NCBI GenBank assembly: GCA_021795795.1
Contig: JAJYPA010000209.1
Coordinates: 1 to 12,590, forward strand
Source: Pseudomonadota bacterium
Lineage (GTDB): Bacteria; Pseudomonadota; Gammaproteobacteria; Halothiobacillales; Halothiobacillaceae
DNA length: 12,590 nucleotides
Direction of reading: 5' to 3'
Below the pieces are notes generated by a model that worked only from the letters and a program-made list of their open reading frames with translations, was not told the DNA's origin and did no database searches. The position numbers were made by a program, and so were the translations under genes. Positions 1-6,454 of this stretch are shown piece after piece (position 1 is the stretch's first letter; every line of letters starts with the position of its first letter).

Positions 1-1
1 G

Positions 2-439
2 CAGACATTCGGTCTGAATCCCGAAGAGGAACGCCTGCTAAAAAAGCTCAATGGTCCTGGTCCGCACGGTTCCCCGATTCTGGCTTTGCTGGACACACGG
101 GAAGGACCTTACCGGCTTTTCTGCAGTGATCCAGTGCCCCTCGAATGGCTTTGGGCCTTCAACACCACCTCCGAAGACCGGGCAGTATATCAGCGCCTCC
201 TGCAGCACATGTCGGCAGCCGAGGCCCGAGCGCTGGCAGCGGAACGTTTCGGCGCGTCGGCTAAGAGGATGATCGAGAATCTTGCGCGCAGCAATGTGCA
301 GGCCCAGACCAGCGACGGCGCCACCGAAGCGGCGGCAGACCTGCTCGCGCAATCGGTGCTCACGGAATGGCATCGGGACTGGGTATTGCGGGCACTGGAA
401 AGTCTGGGATACCCCCAAAAAGAAGGAGAAGCGGCATGA
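2..439 (+). CDS. Unknown protein, 5' end outside window (last 145 aa)
   Basis: The frame is open from the first bases of the window and closes with TGA at 437-439, so this is the C-terminal part of a gene that begins upstream. The visible 145 residues are soluble-looking and mostly helical, with a charged start (NPEEERLLKKL), a central VPLEWLWAF stretch, a segment SEDRAVYQRLLQHMSAAEARALAAERF, and an Ala-rich helix before the end. I see no membrane segment and no catalytic motif. The layout (a GPxG element followed by a helix of the SEDRxxYxxLL type) faintly recalls small integrating-conjugative-element proteins of the TIGR03759 kind, but the match is too weak to name it. It overlaps the next ORF at ATGA (436-439), so it probably belongs to the same transcript as the transfer genes downstream. 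Confidence 0.75.
   Translation, partial: QTFGLNPEEERLLKKLNGPGPHGSPILALLDTREGPYRLFCSDPVPLEWLWAFNTTSEDRAVYQRLLQHMSAAEARALAAERFGASAKRMIENLARSNVQAQTSDGATEAAADLLAQSVLTEWHRDWVLRALESLGYPQKEGEAA
423..428 (+). promoter_or_regulatory. Strong ribosome binding site before the 67-aa ORF
   Basis: AAGGAG lies seven bases before the ATG at 436, inside the last codons of the upstream gene. This near-ideal Shine-Dalgarno sequence is the main reason to believe that translation starts at 436. Confidence 0.6.
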
Positions 440-639
440 CCAATAGCGGACAGTTAACAAGCATCCAAAGCAGATATTCGTGGCTCATAAGCCGCCCTGT
501 TTCTGTGGACAAGGAACTTCCCCCTGCCTTTGGGAGCACAGTCACGAAGCGCGCCATCCCCCTTTTTCAGCGATCACGGTGCCTGGTCCGCCCTCTGATT
601 TTGTCTTGTCCCCCATTCTGCCGTGAGGTTTTACCATGA
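436..639 (+). CDS. Small hypothetical protein (67 aa), coupled to both neighbours
   Basis: The start ATG overlaps the stop of the upstream gene as ATGA, with AAGGAG seven bases before it. The stop TGA overlaps the start of the ArdC-like gene as ATGA at 636-639. Those two junctions are typical of translationally coupled operon genes and are the main support. The peptide itself looks unusual: it is rich in Ser, Pro, Arg and Leu, basic, has two Cys near the C-terminus (LSCPPFC), and shows no clear secondary-structure pattern or recognisable domain. It could be a real small protein, a leader whose translation feeds the ArdC-like gene, or a decayed remnant. Its function is unknown. Confidence 0.45.
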   Translation: MTNSGQLTSIQSRYSWLISRPVSVDKELPPAFGSTVTKRAIPLFQRSRCLVRPLILSCPPFCREVLP

Positions 640-1718
640 CCGCCCCCTCCGGAGAAGACGAAAAAGTCGTGCAATGGCTGCTGGATCGCTGGCAGGAAGG
701 GGAGGTGCCGCCCTGGCGCAAGCCCTGGACACCACCGCCCTGGCCTACTTTTCCGCACAATCCGTTCACCGGAAACGCCTATCACGGCGGCAACGCCATC
801 CTGCTGCACCTGGCTGGGATGACCTATGATTCGCCCCTTTATGCCACCTACAAACAGATTCAGGATCAGGGGGGACAGGTCCGCCGTGGCGAGCATGGCG
901 TGCCGATTATCGTCTGGAAGGAATGGACGCCCAAAGGGCCGCAGGCAGGCGCTCCGGCATTGGGTTCTGACGAGCGTGTGCAGGGAGTGGAGCCTGACCT
1001 AGCCCTGCGCGTAGAACAGGACCATGCCACAGGCGAAACCCGCCGCCGGGGCTTCGTCAGGATCTACCGGGTTTTCAATCTGGCCCAGACGGAAGGCCTC
1101 GATACACTCCTGGACCAGGCCGCTCCTGAAGCGGCTTGGGATCATGCGCTGGCAGGAAAACTTTTTCTTGATCGCTTGCCGGAGATCGGTGTTCAGGTAG
1201 AACAGGGCCTCGGCAACCGGGCGTTCTGTAATGATGCTGAAAGCCGGATCGTGATGCCCGCCGAAGGTCGTTTTGCGACACCGTCCGCCTATTACGGTAC
1301 GCTTCTGCATGAAGTCATCCACAGCACCAAAAGAGCTCTGCAGCGTCCGCAATGGTATAGCGGCAAAGGCATGGACAAGAACCAGGCTTATGCGGCCGAG
1401 GAACTGGTAGCCGAACTCGGGATGCTGCTTCTGGCACGGCGGCTCAATGTGCCTTTGGCCCCGGAAGATGCCGAGCAGACGGCCAGTTACCTGAAGGGCT
1501 GGAGTCTGCGGGCGGCTGTGCAGGAAAACCCCCAACTGCTCTATCAGACCGCACGCCTTGCCCAGCAGGCGGTCGATCACCTGACTCCGCCGGAATTTGT
1601 CCGTACTCTCGAAGCGGCGCAGCAGCCACGTCCCGTTCCGGCGACTTCGGAAGCCCATCAGCCCACGCAGCGGGAACCGTCGCTACCGATGCCTTCGCAG
1701 GGACGGCGTCGGTCATGA
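636..1718 (+). CDS. ardC: ArdC-like antirestriction protein / zincin-type metallopeptidase
   Basis: A 360-aa protein with the two-part architecture of ArdC. The N-terminal domain (about residues 8-150, DUF1738/ArdC_N) has the typical WxxGxVPPWRKPW start, the NPFTGNAYHGGNAILL segment and a RRGEHGVPI loop, and ends in YRVFNLAQTEGL. In the family this part binds single-stranded DNA. The C-terminal part carries the zincin motif HEVIH (residues 225-229), followed by EELVAE at 255-260 and ASYLKGW at 283-289, as in MPTase-PolyVal-type domains. ArdC proteins protect transferred DNA from host restriction during conjugation, which fits the position ahead of coupling genes. The start is supported by the ATGA overlap with the upstream ORF and by GAGG at 625-628, seven bases before the ATG. 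The C-terminal 50 residues are Pro/Gln-rich and probably disordered. The family assignment is strong; antirestriction activity is inferred. Confidence 0.9.
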   Translation: MTAPSGEDEKVVQWLLDRWQEGEVPPWRKPWTPPPWPTFPHNPFTGNAYHGGNAILLHLAGMTYDSPLYATYKQIQDQGGQVRRGEHGVPIIVWKEWTPKGPQAGAPALGSDERVQGVEPDLALRVEQDHATGETRRRGFVRIYRVFNLAQTEGLDTLLDQAAPEAAWDHALAGKLFLDRLPEIGVQVEQGLGNRAFCNDAESRIVMPAEGRFATPSAYYGTLLHEVIHSTKRALQRPQWYSGKGMDKNQAYAAEELVAELGMLLLARRLNVPLAPEDAEQTASYLKGWSLRAAVQENPQLLYQTARLAQQAVDHLTPPEFVRTLEAAQQPRPVPATSEAHQPTQREPSLPMPSQGRRRS

Positions 1719-2422
1719 GTGCGGACATGAATGCCCGATTGGCTGATCTTGCCCTGCGCATGGCGACGGTGTTCAGCACTCCCGCCATGTCTGCAGATAA
1801 AAACCCCGATGCTTACCTTCTGCGTGAACCGGCGGACAGCCTGTTGGGCGAGGATCTGCCGCAACTGGCCGAAGCCATGCTGGTTCTTGCCCTGCGCATG
1901 CTGGATCCGATCCTTGCGGCTCTGCGTGGACTCGCGGCAGGTACTCCGGAGGCTTCCCTGCTGGAAAATCCTGCCGGGCCGGATGCTGCCCGATTTGACA
2001 GCAACCAGGTCCGCATGACGACCCGGGAGGGGCACCTCGTGATCACTGGCTGCAAGGCATTACCCCTGGCATTTCTGCCCTGGATGGCCAGCAATCTGGT
2101 CGGAGCAGGGGCGCTGCTGGTTCCCCGGCCATTTGCGGATCCCGAAGCCTTGCGGCGGCATATCGGCGAAACCCTGCAGCGCATCGAACGGCTGACGGAG
2201 CCGCAGCGAAGCCCGTTGGACAGGGCTCCGGCGATAGACGGCCAGGGCCTGCAGGCTGAAATGATAGATTCCGCTCCCACTGAAAACCGGTCCCCGGCGG
2301 CCGGCGAACCCGAGCATCCAGATATTACAACGTCGTCCGGCCCCTCTGCAGAACCCGCGCGTACTGATACCGAATCCGTCCGGTCTGCGGTCCGCCCCGA
2401 TACCCACGCACCCAAACGCTAG
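1715..2422 (+). CDS. Hypothetical protein, 235 aa, in the transfer operon
   Basis: The start ATG overlaps the ardC-like stop as ATGA at 1715-1718, which argues for translational coupling. A second in-frame ATG at 1727 is possible but has no better ribosome binding site. The N-terminal half is helical and has a hydrophobic run around residues 50-73 (LPQLAEAMLVLALRMLDPIL). A compact segment at about 97-140 (QVRMTTREGHLVITGCKALP, then LAFLPWMASNLVGAGALLVP) could be a small folded domain with a semi-hydrophobic helix. From about residue 165 the chain is Pro/Ser/Thr/Glu-rich and probably disordered, and it ends in a basic PKR. I recognise no family. Its position between ardC- and dotM-like genes suggests an accessory role in transfer, which is inference only. 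Confidence 0.75.
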   Translation: MSADMNARLADLALRMATVFSTPAMSADKNPDAYLLREPADSLLGEDLPQLAEAMLVLALRMLDPILAALRGLAAGTPEASLLENPAGPDAARFDSNQVRMTTREGHLVITGCKALPLAFLPWMASNLVGAGALLVPRPFADPEALRRHIGETLQRIERLTEPQRSPLDRAPAIDGQGLQAEMIDSAPTENRSPAAGEPEHPDITTSSGPSAEPARTDTESVRSAVRPDTHAPKR

Positions 2423-2432
2423 GAGAACGGTC

Positions 2433-2891
2433 ATGGCTTTCTGGAAGAAAACGGGATACGTCGCCGGAGTCGCCTCCGGCATCCTGCCGGTGGTCTGGAT
2501 GGGGCGCCTGACCTGGCGGGCCGGGCGCGCCATGATCCCGCCCCTACATACCGGCGATCTGCCCGAAAACGAAGCACCGGATACCGCAGCACAGGCGGTG
2601 GCGCGCTTTGCCCGGACGGTGGCGGCGCAACGGCTGAGCTCTGCCGATCTGCAACAGGCCCATCGTCGCGCCCAGTGGCGCATGCACCTCTCGGCGCTTT
2701 GTGCGGCCGCCTTGCTGATCTACGGGACCATCCATCCCGCCGCCTGGACCTTTCTGCCACTGTGCGCCTTGTCCTGGATCTACGGCCGCTATCAGAGTGA
2801 CTGTCTGGTCCGTCGCGAACTGCCACTATTCCGGTCTTGGGTCATCCATCCCCTCCGGCGTCGGCGGCAGGGGAACCGTTCTGGTGAATGA
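2433..2891 (+). CDS. Small inner-membrane protein upstream of dotM, 152 aa
   Basis: AGGAGA at 2421-2426, overlapping the previous stop codon, sits six bases before this ATG and fixes the start. The chain has a basic N-terminus (MAFWKK), a weakly hydrophobic segment around 8-24, a soluble Ala/Arg-rich middle, and a closely spaced pair of hydrophobic helices at about 85-117 (LSALCAAALLIYGTIHP, then AAWTFLPLCALSWIYG), followed by a basic tail with RRRR. This hairpin topology with basic flanks predicts a small inner-membrane protein with both ends in the cytoplasm. Its end overlaps the proposed GTG start of the dotM-like gene by eight bases, so the two are probably made together. It may be a small partner of the coupling complex, but I cannot match it to a named Dot/Icm or IncI subunit. 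Confidence 0.8.
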   Translation: MAFWKKTGYVAGVASGILPVVWMGRLTWRAGRAMIPPLHTGDLPENEAPDTAAQAVARFARTVAAQRLSSADLQQAHRRAQWRMHLSALCAAALLIYGTIHPAAWTFLPLCALSWIYGRYQSDCLVRRELPLFRSWVIHPLRRRRQGNRSGE

Positions 2892-3993
2892 CTACGATGC
2901 GACCCAGCAGGGTTCGGACATTCCGGGTTTCGTCGTTGCCCTGATAGCACTGGTGGTGATTGCCGCACTGGCCTGGCTGTTGGCGCATGCGGCGCTGGTC
3001 AGTCTGTGGCTGTGGGTCAAGTCCGGTGAAATCGCGGCCATCCGCTTTGTAGATTTAGCGGATCCGGACCGTTTCCGGTCTCTGGCACAGGCGCTGGCCA
3101 CCGTCCGGCAGGAACATCTGCAGGCACGGGTGCATCTGGCGACCATCTCGGCGGTCAACCAGAAGATCGGCCTTTATATCGGGCCGGTCTGCGCACTGCC
3201 CATCCTGGTCTTCGCTCTGGTCGTATTCCGTGCGCGCCAGAGGCGGTTGCGGTCTTTCACTACCGAGGAGGTCGTCGAAGCCATTCAGGATCGTTTTCCC
3301 TGGGGCCGCTACTGGAATTTCGACATTCACCAGATGGATCCGCACTGTGGTCCTTTTGCGCTGGCCTTGCGTCCGTGGGATCTGGCCCGGCAGCTCGACG
3401 CCGCTCGATGGGAGCCGGAAGGGAGCGATCACCTGTGCATGGATGCGGCGCGTTTTGCGACTTACTACACTGACCAGCTCGGCGGTGATACCCTGGTGCA
3501 CCTGCATCCGGCGGTTACGGCGCTGGTGTATGCGATTCTTCCCCAGGCACGGGGGGACAGTTCCGGCACCTATGCCCGCCTGGCACATCTGACCCGTCTT
3601 GCGACAAATGACCGCAAGCATCCTCTGCGCGGGGTCATGGAACTGCGGATCCAAGACATTCCCTGGATACCGACTCCAGAAGAAAACACGGTGTGGCAGG
3701 ACATTGCCGGACAGCATCATTATGTGCGAGGGCAGGTTCTCGCGCTGGTGGCCCGGGCGAGAACCTGCGGCCTGTTGCCCCCTGTCTGGATGCTCTGGCT
3801 CAAGGGAGTAGATCGTGCCCTGTATTATGCGATTCAGAGTCTGGGCAACGGGGGCGGTATGGCCTGTGTGGAAGGCGCCGGTATTCTGGCCCATTACCGG
3901 GCGGAGCGGGCGGCTGGCTGGGCGCTGGTGGTTCCGCAGATTGCGGAGGCTGTCGCGGGCATAGAGGCAGCCCTCGGACAGGTCCGGGCGTGA
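2884..3993 (+). CDS. dotM: DotM/IcmP-like coupling complex subunit (IncI TrbA family)
   Basis: A 369-aa protein, close to the usual size of IcmP/DotM. It has one or two hydrophobic helices at about residues 15-45, a second membrane segment at about 95-115 (IGLYIGPVCALPILVFALVVF with a basic end), then a long cytoplasmic domain. The C-terminal signature is convincing: GLLPPVWMLWLKGVDRALYYAI at about 296-317, then CVEGAG at 328-333 and AHYRAE at 336-341. DotM-family proteins have the same pattern of WLK, DR, Tyr and AGxxAHxxAE. DotM anchors and stabilises the coupling ATPase DotL at the inner membrane. I chose GTG at 2884 because it leaves an eight-base overlap with the previous gene and has an AGGGGAA site upstream. 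The ATG at 2797 would overlap that gene by 95 bases and add an unlikely N-terminus. The gene ends in a GTGA overlap with dotL. Confidence 0.88.
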   Translation: MNDYDATQQGSDIPGFVVALIALVVIAALAWLLAHAALVSLWLWVKSGEIAAIRFVDLADPDRFRSLAQALATVRQEHLQARVHLATISAVNQKIGLYIGPVCALPILVFALVVFRARQRRLRSFTTEEVVEAIQDRFPWGRYWNFDIHQMDPHCGPFALALRPWDLARQLDAARWEPEGSDHLCMDAARFATYYTDQLGGDTLVHLHPAVTALVYAILPQARGDSSGTYARLAHLTRLATNDRKHPLRGVMELRIQDIPWIPTPEENTVWQDIAGQHHYVRGQVLALVARARTCGLLPPVWMLWLKGVDRALYYAIQSLGNGGGMACVEGAGILAHYRAERAAGWALVVPQIAEAVAGIEAALGQVRA

Positions 3994-6053
3994 ACGGCAC
4001 CCCCTCTGTCGATACCCGCACGGTCAGTCAGGATACCCGGCCCTTCGGCCAGCGTTTTCGTGAATTCGCCCAGGATGCGGGTTTCATCACCCTTTTTGTG
4101 CTGGCGGGGCTTTGCATGGTGCCGCCAGTCGACGCCTGGGCGGACCTGATTCTGCCGGTGGCCACCGGATATTTTATGATTCTGCTGCATACGGTCCGGC
4201 ATAACGGCTGGCCTCTGCGCGCGCCCTGTTTTGCCGGTACCTGGGATCCCAAGGATCTTGACGAGCGGGGGATTCCCCAGATGGCCAATGGCATTTATCT
4301 GGCCGGATTCGACCGGCAGACTGGTGCAGCCATCTGGTTGACCAACGTGGATCTGCGGGCTGATCTGTATATTCTGGGAGCGGTCGGTGGTGGCAAGACC
4401 GAAGCGCTGATGGCGGCGATTTTCAATGCCTGCATGCTGGGTACGGGAGCCGCTGCTGGTGACGGCAAGGGCGAGGTGGCTACCTGGGAGCAGATTTATG
4501 GCATTCTACGCCGGTTCGGGCGCGAAGATGATGTGTTTCTGCTGTCCTATGTCACCGGAGGGCGGGATATTTATGGCGCCATCCCGGAACGGCGACTGTC
4601 CAATACGGACAATCCTCTGGCTCTCTGGGATTCTTCTTCCCTGTCAGAACTGCTGATGCAGCTTTTGGACAAGGGGTCCGTCACCGACCCCTTCTGGATC
4701 GGGCGGGCCGAGAGCTATATCCGGGCCATTCTGCCGCCATTGGTCTGGCGGCGGGATCAAGGGATCGAGGCATTGTCTCCGGGAGTGGTCCGCCGGCACC
4801 TGGATCTGGATGCCCTGCAGAGTCTCGCCCAAGACAAAGCCATGCCTATGCGCCTGCTGGAAGGGGTGTTTGCCTACCTGCGTGTACTCCCCGGTGGCTG
4901 GGATCCGGATAAACCCCCACCCTCGGCAGATGCCCGCGATCCCCAGGCCGAACAGGCACCGAACCTGAGTCGGGGTGAACAGCACGCCTACGTCACCATG
5001 CAGCTCACCAATGCCCTGGGTCTGTTGGCTGACAGTTATGGCTATATCACCAATACTCCATACCCCGAAATTGACTGGTATGACGCGGTAGTCAACCGCC
5101 GTTTTGTGGTGGTAATCCTGCCGGCACTGGGCAAATCGGCAGAAGGAGCAGCCGCATTGGGCCGGATATTTACGGCCAACATCAAGGGCGTCATGGCGCG
5201 GGTGGCGGGCAGCCAGACCGAGCGGCGGGTGGGTGAAATTGCCGAACCGCTGATTACCAAAGCCGATCACCCCTATTTTGTCCTCCAGGATGAAAAACCG
5301 GCGTACGTCGTGGATGGAGAGGACGTGATCTACCAGGAAGCTCGCAGTCTCGGTTTCGCGCTTTTCATCCTTGTCCAGTCTCATCAGCACATGCTGAACA
5401 AGAACAAAACGGTGGGCGATGCGATCGCCGGATCAGCCACCCGGACCAAGATGTTCCTGGGCGTGGAGGATACCGAGACCATGGAGCTTGCCCGCAAGCT
5501 GACCGGCGAAGTGTGGCGGGCGGTGCCGGCATCCTATGACAGTGGCGCAGGCAGCATCCCGGCTGCCGATACCCGGCTGCAGTTGCAGAAGGATTCCTGG
5601 CTGGATCCGCTGGAGCTCAAGGTCCAGCATCGTGGTCAAGGGCTGCTGGTCAATACGGTACCGACCAGTCGTGGGGAGATACAGCGGGCGGTCTGGATGC
5701 AGGGATTATATATCCCCCCGGTACCGGTCAAAGCGATCCATCAGAATCATCTCCAGCCGCTGCTGAAACCGGTCCGGGATGACACGGCACAGGAATTCCA
5801 GGATGTGGGGAAATCCAGGACGACAGAAAGAACCCCGGGCGAAGACCTGGCGGCGCTGTTCGGCGAAGGCATGATGCAGGCCCGGGCCGTCTGTGAGCAG
5901 CTGGGTTTTGATGCGGACATGCTCGAACAGCATGACCAGTTGCAGGATCTGCTGGAGCAAGGCGTATCGGGGATCCTGCAACAGGCTCCCTGTCCGATGG
6001 ATGCAGAGGGAGAATGGCTGTTCAGTGACCTGCAGCACAACCACTCCCCCTAA
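3990..6053 (+). CDS. dotL: DotL/IcmO-like type IV coupling ATPase (IncI TrbC family)
   Basis: A 687-aa protein read from the GTG at 3990, which overlaps the dotM stop as GTGA. A hydrophobic hairpin at about residues 31-67 anchors it in the inner membrane. The Walker A motif is GAVGGGKT (130-137), followed by GDGKGEVATW (157-166), a typical TraD/TraG/DotL-type strand. Walker B is FVLQDE (430-435), followed by ARSLGFALFILVQSHQHM, the sensor-like strand of this family ending in the conserved Gln/Ser. The motor domain ends near residue 580. A tail of about 107 residues follows, acidic in its last half, corresponding to the variable DotL C-terminal extension that binds adaptors in Legionella. Family members couple the relaxosome or protein substrates to the type IVB channel. 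The order dotM then dotL matches the order of their IncI homologues trbA and trbC. It appears intact, with no frameshift. Confidence 0.9.
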   Translation: MNGTPSVDTRTVSQDTRPFGQRFREFAQDAGFITLFVLAGLCMVPPVDAWADLILPVATGYFMILLHTVRHNGWPLRAPCFAGTWDPKDLDERGIPQMANGIYLAGFDRQTGAAIWLTNVDLRADLYILGAVGGGKTEALMAAIFNACMLGTGAAAGDGKGEVATWEQIYGILRRFGREDDVFLLSYVTGGRDIYGAIPERRLSNTDNPLALWDSSSLSELLMQLLDKGSVTDPFWIGRAESYIRAILPPLVWRRDQGIEALSPGVVRRHLDLDALQSLAQDKAMPMRLLEGVFAYLRVLPGGWDPDKPPPSADARDPQAEQAPNLSRGEQHAYVTMQLTNALGLLADSYGYITNTPYPEIDWYDAVVNRRFVVVILPALGKSAEGAAALGRIFTANIKGVMARVAGSQTERRVGEIAEPLITKADHPYFVLQDEKPAYVVDGEDVIYQEARSLGFALFILVQSHQHMLNKNKTVGDAIAGSATRTKMFLGVEDTETMELARKLTGEVWRAVPASYDSGAGSIPAADTRLQLQKDSWLDPLELKVQHRGQGLLVNTVPTSRGEIQRAVWMQGLYIPPVPVKAIHQNHLQPLLKPVRDDTAQEFQDVGKSRTTERTPGEDLAALFGEGMMQARAVCEQLGFDADMLEQHDQLQDLLEQGVSGILQQAPCPMDAEGEWLFSDLQHNHSP

Positions 6054-6077
6054 CCGTTTTTGGCATAGGCGGAGTTT

Positions 6078-6200
6078 GTGAAAGCAGGCTCCTGGCTGAC
6101 CAGATTCAGTAATCGCAGCGCCTCACGGGATGAGGCTATGAACGATGAGAATAGTCGAGAGGCAGGTCTCCAGGTGATCTCAGACGCCCGTCCGCCTTAG
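6078..6200 (+). CDS. Possible 40-aa small ORF downstream of dotL
   Basis: A GTG at 6078 opens 40 codons ending in TAG at 6198-6200. AGG at 6067-6069 and GGAG at 6071-6074 could serve as the ribosome binding site, the latter being too close. The predicted peptide begins VKAGSWLTRFSNRSASRDEA and is hydrophilic. A small hairpin (GCCTCA at 6120-6125 with TGAGGC at 6131-6136) lies inside it. There is no family recognition. It may be a small transfer-operon peptide or chance coding in spacer DNA. Confidence 0.25.
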   Translation: MKAGSWLTRFSNRSASRDEAMNDENSREAGLQVISDARPP

Positions 6201-6217
6201 ACTGAAAGCGGTCATCC

Positions 6218-6403
6218 ATGAATGGTGGTCATATGACAGCATCCGACCCAAAGCCGCCGCTCGCATCATCACAGACTGAACGGCAGGAACCACAAAGTGC
6301 AGCAGACATTCCAAGGGGCCGCTGGCGGACAAGTCATCGGCCTTTGCGGCCATTTGCGTGCCTGATCGAATCGGTCGGCACTGCGCTGGTTAGCGGCCCT
6401 TAG
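6218..6403 (+). CDS. Possible small ORF (61 aa), perhaps truncated by the adjacent insert
   Basis: An ATG at 6218, or the in-frame ATG at 6233, opens a hydrophilic Pro/Ser/Gln-rich sequence (MTASDPKPPLASSQTERQ...) that becomes basic and then ends in a mildly hydrophobic PFACLIESVGTALVSGP before TAG at 6401-6403. The ribosome binding site is poor for either start. Composition is still like the GC-rich transfer block, and the stop falls almost exactly where the DNA becomes AT-rich. It could therefore be the N-terminal stump of a gene cut off when the restriction cargo entered. No family is recognised. Confidence 0.3.
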   Translation: MNGGHMTASDPKPPLASSQTERQEPQSAADIPRGRWRTSHRPLRPFACLIESVGTALVSGP

Positions 6404-6427
6404 CACAAATATCATTCTGATGTGCTA
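6401..6427. terminator. Weak bidirectional hairpin between convergent transcripts
   Basis: TAGCACA (6401-6407) pairs perfectly with TGTGCTA (6421-6427) across a 13-base loop. It sits between the + strand transfer operon and the converging - strand restriction gene, which ends at 6455, the place where a shared terminator would be expected. The stem is only seven pairs, moderate in GC, and no clear T run follows on either strand, so efficient intrinsic termination is doubtful. Confidence 0.3.
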
Positions 6428-6454
6428 CTGCAGCAGCATCGTTCTTCTAATGCT

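Noticed and set aside
999..1658. 219-codon - strand ORF opposite ardC
   Set aside because: It is a shadow of the ArdC-like gene, whose HEVIH and DUF1738 motifs are on the + strand.
2797..2883. Extended DotM N-terminus from the ATG at 2797
   Set aside because: It would overlap the membrane-protein gene by 95 bases and lacks a good ribosome binding site. The GTG at 2884 gives normal family length.
3693..3989. Upstream extension of the dotL frame to an ATG at 3693
   Set aside because: It would overlap most of the dotM C-terminal signature by 300 bases, and the translated stretch is low-complexity Gly/Arg/Ser sequence. The GTG at 3990 forming GTGA with the dotM stop fits much better.
4644..5390. 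Long - strand ORF (248 codons) inside dotL
   Set aside because: It lies fully opposite a well-supported ATPase gene and shows no recognisable motif. It is a shadow frame of GC-rich coding DNA.
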